Shown one piece after another: positions 25,024-32,999 of a stretch of 64,000 bases of DNA (position 1 is the first letter of the stretch; the number at the start of each line of letters is the position of its first letter). Under the pieces are notes generated by a model. The model saw nothing but the letters and a program-made list of their open reading frames with translations, was not told the DNA's origin and ran no database searches. Both the position numbers and the translations under genes were made by a program. The stretch covers positions 1 to 64,000 of the forward strand of contig JAWKOD010000003.1 of NCBI GenBank assembly GCA_041391385.1, in the 5' to 3' direction. The stretch is from CANIGN01 sp041391385 (GTDB lineage Bacteria; Bdellovibrionota; UBA2428).

Positions 25024-25395
25024 ATGGGCAGCTGTAAAAATTATCTAAAACAAACACTACCTCTTCTCACACTTACATTTTTAAATCTAGCATACACAGC
25101 TGAAAACAAATTCACCTTAACGGATGTAGTAACTCTGCAAAGCGAAGCAAAAACAATCACTACATTGTTCGAAGACAAATTCAAGGTCATTGGAATCGGT
25201 TTAAAAACTCACCAAAAGCTTGAAAAACACCAGACCAATACAAAGGCATTTCTACTGGTTCAAAGCGGCAGAGTTCAGTTCGACATGAACAAAAACAGAC
25301 AAATAATTTCCAGTGGTGAATATATTGAAATCCCCATAAAAAAAGAGCACGAAGTTAAGGCGTTAGAAGACTCAATACTGTTACTCATAAAATGA
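25024..25395 (+). CDS. Exported cupin-fold protein
   Basis: A 123-residue protein with a signal peptide (about residues 1-25, LTLTFLNLAYTAENK) and a small beta-barrel typical of cupins (THQKLEKHQTNTKAFLLVQS, GRVQFDMN, ISSGEYIEIPIKKEHEVKAL). The two cupin motifs are only partly conserved: His in KHQTN and EHEV are candidate ligands. It is driven by the promoter/operator at 24986-25019, apart from the palindrome regulon. The function in the periplasm is unknown. It is followed 16 bp later by a cytochrome gene. Confidence 0.6.
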   Translation: MGSCKNYLKQTLPLLTLTFLNLAYTAENKFTLTDVVTLQSEAKTITTLFEDKFKVIGIGLKTHQKLEKHQTNTKAFLLVQSGRVQFDMNKNRQIISSGEYIEIPIKKEHEVKALEDSILLLIK

Positions 25396-25411
25396 CATAG
25401 GAGCATTAGTC

Positions 25412-25996
25412 ATGTGGAAGAATATATCACTCGCCCTTTCTCTAATCTTAATTTTAATCATCTCGACGTTTGGGTATTTTTTCATTAAAGGAAGAACGTC
25501 ATCATCTACCGATGATAGACGGAATATCCACCTTTCAGAAAATGAAAGGAACTTAGTCCTAAAAGAGATGAGGGCAATGCTAATTGCAGTGAATGGAGTA
25601 ATTGACTCACTCGCAGAAAACGACATGAAAAGAGCAGCAGAATCAGCAAGATCAGCGGGTACCGCTACCGCCGTTGATCTTGATCCCATTCTCATGTCCA
25701 AACTGCCACTGGACTTTAAGGAGCTTGGACTAGGAACACATGTGCTCTTCGATGAACTATCAGATGAAATTACCGCTGGAGCGAGCAAAGAAACCGTTCT
25801 ACGAAGGCTTTCTGGGATAACAGCTAGGTGCATTTCCTGCCACGAGGGAAATCGTATTAGTGAAAATACAATTCAAAAGCCTCAAAAAATGAATATGGCC
25901 TCTATTCGAAGGAGGCCAAATTATCGTAAAACAAATTCTAAACTTTTACTTAGCAATATAAATAATTCATATTTTTCTTCGGCGAAAACACACTAA
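25412..25996 (+). CDS. Membrane-anchored cytochrome c'-like protein
   Basis: A 194-residue protein with an N-terminal membrane anchor (ISLALSLILILIISTFGYFF), a helical domain, and one haem site CISCH near residue 150 followed by EGNRIS. A late CxxCH after a helical bundle is the layout of cytochrome c' and c556, which bind NO or transfer electrons. The basic C-terminal tail after the haem site (about 40 residues) is unusual. AGGAG lies 7 nt before the ATG. Probably cotranscribed with the cupin-like gene. NO binding is inferred from fold and context only. Confidence 0.65.
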   Translation: MWKNISLALSLILILIISTFGYFFIKGRTSSSTDDRRNIHLSENERNLVLKEMRAMLIAVNGVIDSLAENDMKRAAESARSAGTATAVDLDPILMSKLPLDFKELGLGTHVLFDELSDEITAGASKETVLRRLSGITARCISCHEGNRISENTIQKPQKMNMASIRRRPNYRKTNSKLLLSNINNSYFSSAKTH

Positions 25997-26006
25997 ACCT
26001 AAAGGA

Positions 26007-26627
26007 TTAAGCTACAAGCTCGGTGTCCTTACAGCCTCTTTTGTTAAAATTTTGAATATGAAGTACCAAGTCACCCCGTAAGCCTCTAAGTTGTTTTCTA
26101 ACAGAATCAACATCATTCTCACTAAGCAACAACGGATGCACAGTACACCTCAACTGAAAATCTACTTTCGAATCTAAAAGATACTCTAGAGATTCTCGTG
26201 CAATTTTATGGGAATTTTTAATACCCGTTATTTTTTCATATCTCTCATCAAAAGGAGCCTTTACATCAAAACCAACCCAATCTACACACTCAAGCACTTC
26301 CTTAAAACGAGTTGGATAAACACCTGCCGTGTGAAGTCCCACTTTAAAGCCCAGTTCCTTTACTCGAGACATAGCAGCTTTTAAATTTGAATGTGCCGTT
26401 ACTTCGCCTCCGCTAAAAACTACTGCATCCAAAAGAAGTCGCCTTCTTTGCAAAAAACCTTCAAAAAGATTCCATTGATTTAAAAGATGTACAGAGTCAA
26501 ATTTCTGAAGCTCTGTATTGTGGCAATAACGACACCTCCAGGGACACCCTTGCGCAAAAAGCACACAAGAGTGTAAGCCTGGATAATCTACAGTAGAAAA
26601 GCTCTGCAAACCTGAGATAGGTATCAT
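26007..26627 (-). CDS. nrdG: Anaerobic ribonucleotide reductase activase
   Basis: A 206-residue radical SAM activase that installs the glycyl radical on class III ribonucleotide reductase. The cluster motif is CPWRCRYC in FAQGCPWRCRYCHN; VVFSGGEVTAHSNL and FDVKAPFDERY follow. It is the third gene of the operon, overlapping the 65-aa glycyl-radical peptide gene by 4 bp (ATGA), which supports joint action. Confidence 0.93.
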   Translation of the reverse strand: MIPISGLQSFSTVDYPGLHSCVLFAQGCPWRCRYCHNTELQKFDSVHLLNQWNLFEGFLQRRRLLLDAVVFSGGEVTAHSNLKAAMSRVKELGFKVGLHTAGVYPTRFKEVLECVDWVGFDVKAPFDERYEKITGIKNSHKIARESLEYLLDSKVDFQLRCTVHPLLLSENDVDSVRKQLRGLRGDLVLHIQNFNKRGCKDTELVA

Positions 26628-26821
26628 GCGTAGGACTGAACCACCTCGCCAACCTTCTGAGTGGGTACTTCTTTAAAATGCAGCCTCTCTTTGTGTTCAC
26701 TTTTTTTCCCGAGATTAAACTGACTTACCGGCCTGTAGTATCCCATAACGCGTGTCCAAACCTCGCAACGCTGACGCTCTTCATTGGTTAAAGTGATTTT
26801 TTCTTTTATATTTCTTTTCAT
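26624..26821 (-). CDS. Separate glycyl-radical tail of class III ribonucleotide reductase
   Basis: A 65-residue protein with the C-terminal glycyl-radical signature of NrdD: CEVWTRVMGYYRPVSQFNLG then KKSEHKER; the Gly of RVMGY is the expected radical site. The large subunit gene ends 9 bp upstream, and its stop is overlapped by a GGAGG ribosome site that serves this ATG, so the split is a genuine two-gene arrangement and not a simple frameshift. The peptide presumably docks into the large subunit barrel and is activated by NrdG. Such split forms occur in some denitrifiers as far as I recall. Confidence 0.85.
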   Translation of the reverse strand: MKRNIKEKITLTNEERQRCEVWTRVMGYYRPVSQFNLGKKSEHKERLHFKEVPTQKVGEVVQSYA

Positions 26822-26830
26822 ATTTTCCTC

Positions 26831-28597
26831 CTATTTATAACTATTAAACTCAAAAGATTTTTGATTTATATCGTGTTTGCAAATACTACTTTCTAAATTT
26901 TCTACTTTCTTTCTGAGAATTTGCTCGTCGCAATGAGGGCAAAACTCATGCTCACCTTGCAAGTATCCGTGCTGAGGACAGATTGAGAACGTTGGAGTTA
27001 CCGTGATGTAAGGTAGCTTGAAGTTTTCAAGAGCTTTTTTAACTAGTTTTTTGCAAGAATCACTACTCGATACTCGCTCACCTAAATATAGATGCAACAC
27101 AGTTCCACCTGTATAAAGCGACTGCAGGGCTTCTTGATGCTCTAATGCCTCAAAGGGATCATCGGTATGTCCAACTGGTAACTGCGATGAGTTTGTGTAG
27201 TATGGCGCCTCCGTTACACCTGCCTGAAAAATATCTGGATATGTTTTTTGATCAATTTTAGCAAAGCGATAAGTTGCACCTTCTGCTGGGGATGCTTCTA
27301 AATTATAAAGATGCCCAGTATTTTCTTGGAAATCTGTCATTCTTTTTCGAATATGGGAGAGTATATCTACTGCGAATTTCTTACCAAAAGGGTCAATGAT
27401 TGATTGCTTATCATCAAAAAAGTTTCTGACGCACTCATTAAGCCCATTAACTCCAATCGTAGAAAAATGATTCCTTAATGTTCCTAAATAACGTTTCGTA
27501 TACGGAAAGAGTCCCCTATCCATCCACTCTTGAATAAACTTGCGCTTAATCTCTAAACTTTCAGAGGCTAGGTCTAAGAGCAAATCTAAATTTTTCAAAA
27601 GTGCCGCTTTATCTCCCTTGTGTTTGTAACCAAGTCTTGCGCAATTTACCGTCACAACACCCAACGACCCAGTTTGCTCCGCTGAACCAAATAGCCCGTT
27701 TCCTCTTTTGAGAAGTTCTCTTAGGTCCAGCTGTAGCCGGCAACACATAGAACGTATGTGAGAAGGCTCTAGCTCAGAGTTTATAAAATTCTGAAAATAA
27801 GGAAGTCCATACTTTGCAGTTACTTCAAACAAGATTTCGCAATTAGGGTGGGACCAGTTAAAATCCTTTGTGATATTATAAGTAGGAATTGGAAAAGTAA
27901 AAATTCTTTGCTTCGCATCTCCTTTTGACATCACTTCAAGAAAACACTTGTTAATGAGATCCATTTCCTTTTGCAGATCTCCATAGGTAAATATTTGCTC
28001 TTTACCGCCCACGAGTGGATGCTGGGTCTTAATGTCCTCAGGACACATCCAATCAAATGTCAGATTTGTAAAAGGAGTTTGAGTTCCCCACCGTGAAGGT
28101 ACATTCATAGAAAACACAAATTCCTGAATCCCTTGATAGACTTCGTCATATGAAAGATTGTCGATGCGTACAAATGGTGCAAGATATGTATCAAAAGAAC
28201 TAAAGGCTTGTGCCCCCGCCCATTCATTCTGAAGAGTCCCTAAAAAGTTAATCATCTGACCTAGTGCTGTTCGAAAATGTTTAGGTGGGCCAGATTCTAT
28301 TTTGTTGTCGACGCCATTAAACCCCTCATTAAGCAAAGTTCGAAGCGACCAACCAGCACAGTATCCCGCAAGCACGTCTAAATCGTGAATATGAATGTCA
28401 CCATTACGATGAGCAAATCCAAGTTCAGATGGATAAACCTCATCGAGCCAGTAGTTTGCGACTAATTTTCCAGACAAGTTAAGCATTAGCCCACCTAGGG
28501 AATATCCCTGGTTTGCATTCGCATGAATTCGCCAATCACTTTTATCTAGGTATTCATTTATTGATTGAATTGGATCTACGTAGTTTGCTGTTGTCAT
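26831..28597 (-). CDS. nrdD: Class III anaerobic ribonucleotide reductase, catalytic part
   Basis: Reduces ribonucleotides anaerobically. DWRIHANANQGYSLGGLMLN opens the barrel domain; GDIHIHDLD, SMCCRLQLDL and LGVVTVNCARLGY are family motifs, and the zinc site is ICPQHGYL with FCPHCDEQ. The glycyl-radical segment is missing and lies in the next gene. ATG 28597 (MTTANYVDP) is chosen because GGAGG lies 6 nt upstream; an ATG at 28681 adds 28 residues without family resemblance. There is no N-terminal ATP-cone, so overall allosteric activity control by ATP/dATP is probably lacking. Palindrome site 5 lies 111 bp upstream. Confidence 0.92.
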   Translation of the reverse strand: MTTANYVDPIQSINEYLDKSDWRIHANANQGYSLGGLMLNLSGKLVANYWLDEVYPSELGFAHRNGDIHIHDLDVLAGYCAGWSLRTLLNEGFNGVDNKIESGPPKHFRTALGQMINFLGTLQNEWAGAQAFSSFDTYLAPFVRIDNLSYDEVYQGIQEFVFSMNVPSRWGTQTPFTNLTFDWMCPEDIKTQHPLVGGKEQIFTYGDLQKEMDLINKCFLEVMSKGDAKQRIFTFPIPTYNITKDFNWSHPNCEILFEVTAKYGLPYFQNFINSELEPSHIRSMCCRLQLDLRELLKRGNGLFGSAEQTGSLGVVTVNCARLGYKHKGDKAALLKNLDLLLDLASESLEIKRKFIQEWMDRGLFPYTKRYLGTLRNHFSTIGVNGLNECVRNFFDDKQSIIDPFGKKFAVDILSHIRKRMTDFQENTGHLYNLEASPAEGATYRFAKIDQKTYPDIFQAGVTEAPYYTNSSQLPVGHTDDPFEALEHQEALQSLYTGGTVLHLYLGERVSSSDSCKKLVKKALENFKLPYITVTPTFSICPQHGYLQGEHEFCPHCDEQILRKKVENLESSICKHDINQKSFEFNSYK

Positions 28598-28707
28598 CGC
28601 TCCTCCATTATCCATCCAGGCTATATATGGAAAGATATTCGTCCCTCCGTTACCATATATAGTCACATAGGGTAATTTCATCTTCGACTAAGCTTGTTTG
28701 GGTTGGG

Positions 28708-28721
28708 ATGACATAAGTCAT
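28708..28721. promoter_or_regulatory. Crp/Fnr-type palindrome, site 5 (nrdD operon)
   Basis: ATGACATAAGTCAT upstream of the nrdD-nrdG operon. Relative to the preferred ATG at 28597 its centre is 117 bp away; a TATATA at 28661-28656 would place it near -62 to -65. Confidence 0.7.
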
Positions 28722-28787
28722 CCTGCAATGTTTAATTGTAAAAAAAATTTGGAAATTAATTCTTTGACGCAATCCAGACTAGGCAAC

Positions 28788-29222
28788 TTAGCCAAAGGGC
28801 CGTAAAAAAACCATGAGCAAAATAAGAATTAAAAACAAAGTTGGAACCTCATTAATAAAACGACATTGGCGCTCACTCAAATAAAAATCTTTTTTGTAAA
28901 ATCTATTCTTAGTTTGCCTAGCAAACTCCTGATACAAAAGAAGTCCCAAAACGGACAAAAGCTTTATGTGCATCCATGGTCCCTTTAAAAGTATAGGATT
29001 CATATAGATCAAAAGAGACCCCGTTAAGACCACAATAACAGAAGCTGGAAACATAATAATCCGCATTAACTTTGTTTCCATTGTTGATAAAACCCTACAA
29101 ACGTCTTCACTTGCTTTTTCTTTGGCGTGGTATACGAAAAGCCTAAAAATATAAAAAAGCCCCGCAAACCATGAAATTACGAATAATAAATGCAGGGCCT
29201 TAATCGAAAGATACGTATTCAT
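28788..29222 (-). CDS. hemJ: HemJ-type protoporphyrinogen IX oxidase
   Basis: A 144-residue four-helix membrane protein. HemJ signatures are KALHLLFVISWFAGLFYIFR, LFVYHA, KGPWMHIKLL and the end RFINEVPTLFLILILLMVF then LRPFG. It oxidises protoporphyrinogen IX in the haem pathway, the step after HemN. It is the last gene of the nirK-nirV-sco-hemJ operon (9-bp gap), pointing to haem supply for the cytochromes co-induced here. Confidence 0.85.
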   Translation of the reverse strand: MNTYLSIKALHLLFVISWFAGLFYIFRLFVYHAKEKASEDVCRVLSTMETKLMRIIMFPASVIVVLTGSLLIYMNPILLKGPWMHIKLLSVLGLLLYQEFARQTKNRFYKKDFYLSERQCRFINEVPTLFLILILLMVFLRPFG

Positions 29223-29230
29223 TTCAAAAA

Positions 29231-29782
29231 CTAATTAGATAATTTCTTTTTAATTTCCTCAGTTATTTTTGCAGCGCCCTCACCACTTTCGTAATGAGAC
29301 ACATAGTTACCATTTTTGTCTAAGAAATAAATCAGGGTGCTGTGGTCGAAATCATAATGTTTGCCATCTTCTGATTCTGCAATTTTCTGGAAGTACCCTC
29401 TATATTTTTTTATTAAATCCGACACTTCCTCCTGTGAGCCCCTTAAGCCAACAAAACTCTTGCCATACTTTGCAAGAAACTTAGTTAAAACAGCTTCTGT
29501 ATCTCTCTTAGGATCTACACTTATAAACAAAGGTTGAAACTCAGATGCTCGTGTTCCCAAACGCTCAAGAACTTGTGACATAGTATAAAGCCCCAATGGG
29601 CACGCACTAGGACAACTGGTGAATCCAAAAAACACGAGTTGATATTTTCCGTGGTAAGTTTTTTCACTTACCTTTTCGCCTTTATTATTTGTAAGTGAAT
29701 AAGTGCCCCCGATAGTTGGATTAGCAATAGCAAATCCGATACAAAAAATAAAACTGACTAATAAAATTGATCTATACATCAC
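29231..29782 (-). CDS. SCO1/SenC copper chaperone
   Basis: A 183-residue exported thioredoxin-fold protein with signal peptide. Copper ligands are CPSAC (CxxxC) in FFGFTSCPSACPLG and the conserved His in YDFDHSTLIYF; FISVDPKRDT is also typical. SCO proteins metallate copper centres, usually cytochrome oxidase CuA; here the position between nirV and hemJ suggests copper delivery to NirK. It overlaps nirV by 4 bp (ATGA). Confidence 0.9.
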   Translation of the reverse strand: MMYRSILLVSFIFCIGFAIANPTIGGTYSLTNNKGEKVSEKTYHGKYQLVFFGFTSCPSACPLGLYTMSQVLERLGTRASEFQPLFISVDPKRDTEAVLTKFLAKYGKSFVGLRGSQEEVSDLIKKYRGYFQKIAESEDGKHYDFDHSTLIYFLDKNGNYVSHYESGEGAAKITEEIKKKLSN

Positions 29783-30564
29783 TTGTTCTCCTTTGAAGAA
29801 TCTTTCAGAATTCTAAAACCCAAATTCGACATGGGTTGAAGCGCTCCACAGCCACCGTTGTATGTGTCTGTAATAATATCAGAAATATGCGCTCTATCTT
29901 GCCCTTGGACAATCCTAATTGTACAAGCATCAGGCGAATTCAACTCTTGAGGGCTACGCTCTTTTAACAAATTTTCTACGGATGCATGCCAGCAAGTTAA
30001 GGTCCACTCCCAAATATTTCCAAAGTAATCATTCACACCCCAAGCATTTTCTCCGTATGAACCTCGTTTAAGAGTTATTTTTTGTGGAGCAATTCTTCTT
30101 TTTGCGAGAGGCGCTCTTCCATTTTGGAGATGATCTTTACCCTCAAATACCGCATATAACCACTCAGCTTCTGTTGGTAAACGGTAGGACTCACCTGTTT
30201 CTTCAGTTAACCAACTCGTAAACTGAAAAGCATCATGCCAGTTTACTCGCGCAAGTGGATGCTCTGCAGATTCACCTTCTTTAAGCTGGGCCGATTTTTT
30301 ACAGTAGCCAGCTCTAAAGCAAAGGTTCCATTCCTTATTACTAATTTCGAACTTACCGATTTGGAATGTTGAAGTTACATTAACATTCTTTTCTAAAAAA
30401 ATAGGCTCCTGCAAAGTAAGAACAGGTATTGAGTATTTAAAATATCCCGGCTGGAGCTTAATCCACTTATGATTTTTTAAAAAAGCTTGAGCATAGCCAG
30501 AGGGCTTAGCATAAGAATGAGGCAAGGCAACTAACACAAGTAGGAGGATCTTAATTATGCTCAT
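29779..30564 (-). CDS. nirV: NirV-like formylglycine-generating-enzyme-family protein
   Basis: A 261-residue exported protein of the FGE-sulfatase (SUMF1) fold: FQIGKFEISNKEWNLCF, HPLARVNWHDAFQFTSWL, YRLPTEAEWLYA, GVNDYFGNIWEWT and SNLGFRIL. NirV proteins of this family accompany nirK in many denitrifiers; their exact role is not established. It has a cleavable signal sequence (LLVLVALPHSYAKP). It starts 34 bp after nirK and overlaps sco. Confidence 0.85.
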   Translation of the reverse strand: MSIIKILLLVLVALPHSYAKPSGYAQAFLKNHKWIKLQPGYFKYSIPVLTLQEPIFLEKNVNVTSTFQIGKFEISNKEWNLCFRAGYCKKSAQLKEGESAEHPLARVNWHDAFQFTSWLTEETGESYRLPTEAEWLYAVFEGKDHLQNGRAPLAKRRIAPQKITLKRGSYGENAWGVNDYFGNIWEWTLTCWHASVENLLKERSPQELNSPDACTIRIVQGQDRAHISDIITDTYNGGCGALQPMSNLGFRILKDSSKENK

Positions 30565-30598
30565 ACATTAAGATCCTCCTCTTTCATCAAAGTTAGCT

Positions 30599-31690
30599 TT
30601 ACTTAGCGTCTTTAACAGGTGTGGGTTTAGATATTTGTTGCATTAAATCGTCGTTCCATTTTCCTTCTACAGAAAAATGAGCAGTAGCGCCCTTCATAAC
30701 AGCCTCAATCAAATTGTGATTAAGATAAGCATAAACACCGGGCTGTAGAAATTTATAAGTCGCTGCCCCAGCGCTACCACCTGCGATAAACCAAGTTTCC
30801 AAGTCAGTTTCAGGCTTATCGTTAAAAGATCCGCGTTCCCATACAAAATCACCATGACCACCAATCAAGTGGGGACGAGTATCCCTATTTGCCTGAGAGT
30901 GAACAATAAGCACCGTCTCACCCACCTTAGCCTTCATGGCATTGTCACCCGTTAAGGCGCCAACTTTGCCATTCAAGACAATGTGAGTTGGAGTTAATGT
31001 TTTCATAACTTCCATATCATCCGCTAAACTCTCGGCGGGTGAAGCATACTTTTTGTAGTTTCCTTTTTTATCTTTAGGAATGTAATAATCCTGTTCACCG
31101 ATATAGAAAGCTTTGTCATAAGTAATCGACTTACCATTAGGATCTTTCAACCCGTCTCGCGGTAAAACCATAATCGCACCATTCATGCCATGAACTACGT
31201 GCCATGGAATCATGACATCTCCAGGAGCACAGTGATAAACAAAGACACCCGCCTTAGTTGCTTTGAATTTTATTTTTACTTCTTCGCCTGGTCCAACATG
31301 TGTCAAACTCGCTCCCCCCAAAGCCCCCGTTGCTGCGTGAAAGTCGATATTGTGCTCCATGGAACTCTTTGTAGGGTTCACAAGAGTCAACTCTACATAA
31401 TCATCCTGATGAACAACAATCATGGGCCCCGGAACTGTACCATTGTAAGTTAGTGCCCATATTTCAGTGCCCTCATCATCGATAACCATTTTCTTTTCTT
31501 CAATCTCTAATCTAACTTCTACTATTTTAGGGCCTCCCTTGGCCTTCTGTGTGTGTTCTGGAACACCAGGCGGAGGAACCAAAGTTTGCTTCACTCTCTC
31601 CACTGGTTGTGTGCACGAAAGAATAGCAAAGAACGACACGATAAAAGCTGCCTCTTTGCAGTTTAATTTCTTTATAAATCCTAATTTCAT
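30599..31690 (-). CDS. nirK: Copper-containing nitrite reductase, lipoprotein form
   Basis: A 363-residue trimeric cupredoxin-fold enzyme reducing nitrite to NO in the periplasm. Ligands: His113 and His118 in EHNIDFHAATG (with catalytic Asp116), then HCAPGDVMIPWHVVHGMNG giving type 2 His153 and type 1 Cys154, His164, Met169, and later HLIGGHGDF and LNHNLIEA. The Cys-to-His spacing has one residue more than Alcaligenes-type enzymes, as in class II NirK. ATG 31690 (GGAG 6 nt upstream) precedes a lipobox FFAILSC, so it is membrane-tethered. Palindrome site 6 is centred 84.5 bp upstream, with TATGAT at the matching -10. Confidence 0.95.
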   Translation of the reverse strand: MKLGFIKKLNCKEAAFIVSFFAILSCTQPVERVKQTLVPPPGVPEHTQKAKGGPKIVEVRLEIEEKKMVIDDEGTEIWALTYNGTVPGPMIVVHQDDYVELTLVNPTKSSMEHNIDFHAATGALGGASLTHVGPGEEVKIKFKATKAGVFVYHCAPGDVMIPWHVVHGMNGAIMVLPRDGLKDPNGKSITYDKAFYIGEQDYYIPKDKKGNYKKYASPAESLADDMEVMKTLTPTHIVLNGKVGALTGDNAMKAKVGETVLIVHSQANRDTRPHLIGGHGDFVWERGSFNDKPETDLETWFIAGGSAGAATYKFLQPGVYAYLNHNLIEAVMKGATAHFSVEGKWNDDLMQQISKPTPVKDAK

Positions 31691-31767
31691 AATTCTCCTC
31701 TTGTTCTTGATCGGTTGCAGGACCCATCCAAGTAGCCTCATCATAGATCTCTCCGCAAAGTGGCCGT

Positions 31768-31781
31768 ATGACAAATGTCAT
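31768..31781. promoter_or_regulatory. Crp/Fnr-type palindrome, site 6 (nirK / cytochrome c)
   Basis: ATGACAAATGTCAT in the divergent gap. At -41.5 it predicts -10 boxes TATGAT (31745-31740) for nirK and TAATCT (31804-31809) for the cytochrome, both found at the expected place. Confidence 0.8.
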
Positions 31782-31840
31782 AACAAGGCATGAAAATAAG
31801 AGTTAATCTTTTCTTAGCTAGGAAAGGGCAAAAGAGAGAT

Positions 31841-32275
31841 ATGAACAGTCAGAAAATTAACAATATTATGAACATTAGATTTGGAGTGCTGCTCATGGGG
31901 CTAGCCATAAGCTTTGCTAATGCAGAAGTTGTGACTCAAGAGCAGGCATTAGCTACAGTTAAAGCCATTGGCACAAAGTCAGGTTGCATGGCTTGCCATG
32001 CTGTTGATGGTGCAAGAATTGGCCCTTCCTACAAAGACGTAGCAGCTAAGTATGCTAACCCAGACGCTGCGGTAAAAAAATATCTGGAAGGCAAAAGCTC
32101 AGTTGATTACTTGGTGGGGAAAGTTCGAGAAGGAACTAAAATTGGAAAAAATAAACACTGGGATAAAGACCCTAAAACTGGTCGTGCATACGGCATGATG
32201 ACAGCGAATCCAAAGGGCCGCATATCGGATGAAAATCTAAAAAAACTTATAGAGGCCATTCTCGCTCTTAAATAA
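31841..32275 (+). CDS. Periplasmic class I cytochrome c (c551/c552-like)
   Basis: A 144-residue monohaem cytochrome. A signal peptide ends at FANAEV; the haem site is CMACH, RIGPSYKDVA follows, and a Met in YGMMTANPKG is the likely sixth ligand. Such cytochromes donate electrons to NirK. ATG 31841 has GAGAG 3-7 nt upstream; an internal ATG at 31868 directly at the signal peptide is possible. It is divergent from nirK and shares palindrome site 6; regulator 2 follows 16 bp later. Confidence 0.88.
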   Translation: MNSQKINNIMNIRFGVLLMGLAISFANAEVVTQEQALATVKAIGTKSGCMACHAVDGARIGPSYKDVAAKYANPDAAVKKYLEGKSSVDYLVGKVREGTKIGKNKHWDKDPKTGRAYGMMTANPKGRISDENLKKLIEAILALK

Positions 32276-32291
32276 AGCCGGTAAGAACACA

Positions 32292-32999
32292 ATGTTAAGC
32301 TTAAAAGAACTCTCCGATGTTGAGAGATTCAAAGAACTAAACTCAAAGTGTTATAAAAGTTTAGTTTCAGGTGCCTCAGCACTCTCTTTAAAAAGAGGTG
32401 CTGAGCTTTTCTCAGAAGGTGAAACTCCAACTGGAATGTTTATTATCCTAAAAGGAAGCGTTAAAGTTTCAAAAACTCTCACGAGTGGAAGTGAATTTGT
32501 TTTTGATATTTTCTACCCAGGAGAAAGCTTAGGAGAAGTCTCGCTTTTGAGCGAACAAGACTATCCAGCTGTCGCTACAGCCCTAGAAGACACCCGAATA
32601 CTCAAAATTAACAAAAAGGCCTATTTGTCGACATTTGAAGGTACAAATCAAGCGGTAATGAAAGCCATAAAAGAATTATGTCTTCGCATTAAAAGACAAC
32701 ACAGAAGAATCGGTGAGCTTTCTGCGGGAGATGTTGAAAAAAGGATAGCTAGTGTCATTCTCTCCATTGGAGAACGCACTCAACATTCCAACACAAAAAC
32801 AATTTCTGTAAATTTAAGCCGGCAAGAACTTTCAGCTATGGTCGGGGCTCGCATTGAAACCGTGATAAGAATCGTCAGCAAGTGGATAGACTCTGGCTTA
32901 GCGGAAAAAAAAACCAGAGGTTTTAAAGTAAAAAAAGAAGAAATGTTATTTATTATAAAAGACTGCTACATCAGCAAAGCAATTCCCAGTAAAACTTAA
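32292..32999 (+). CDS. Crp/Fnr-family regulator 2
   Basis: A 235-residue paralogue of the regulator at 19408. It has the sensor fold (LFSEGETPTGMFIILKGSVKV, YPGESLGEVSLLS) and winged helix RQELSAMVGARIETVIRIVS, with the same E-T-V-I-R recognition core. FNR-type N-terminal cysteines are absent. Located downstream of the cytochrome gene, it is likely cotranscribed from palindrome site 6 and so autoregulated with nirK. Its end overlaps the convergent norD remnant by 29 bp. Confidence 0.88.
   Translation: MLSLKELSDVERFKELNSKCYKSLVSGASALSLKRGAELFSEGETPTGMFIILKGSVKVSKTLTSGSEFVFDIFYPGESLGEVSLLSEQDYPAVATALEDTRILKINKKAYLSTFEGTNQAVMKAIKELCLRIKRQHRRIGELSAGDVEKRIASVILSIGERTQHSNTKTISVNLSRQELSAMVGARIETVIRIVSKWIDSGLAEKKTRGFKVKKEEMLFIIKDCYISKAIPSKT

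Noticed and set aside
28598..28681. ATG at 28681 as the nrdD start
   Set aside because: The extra 28 residues have no family resemblance and no ribosome site, whereas ATG 28597 has GGAGG 6 nt upstream and starts in the conserved region.
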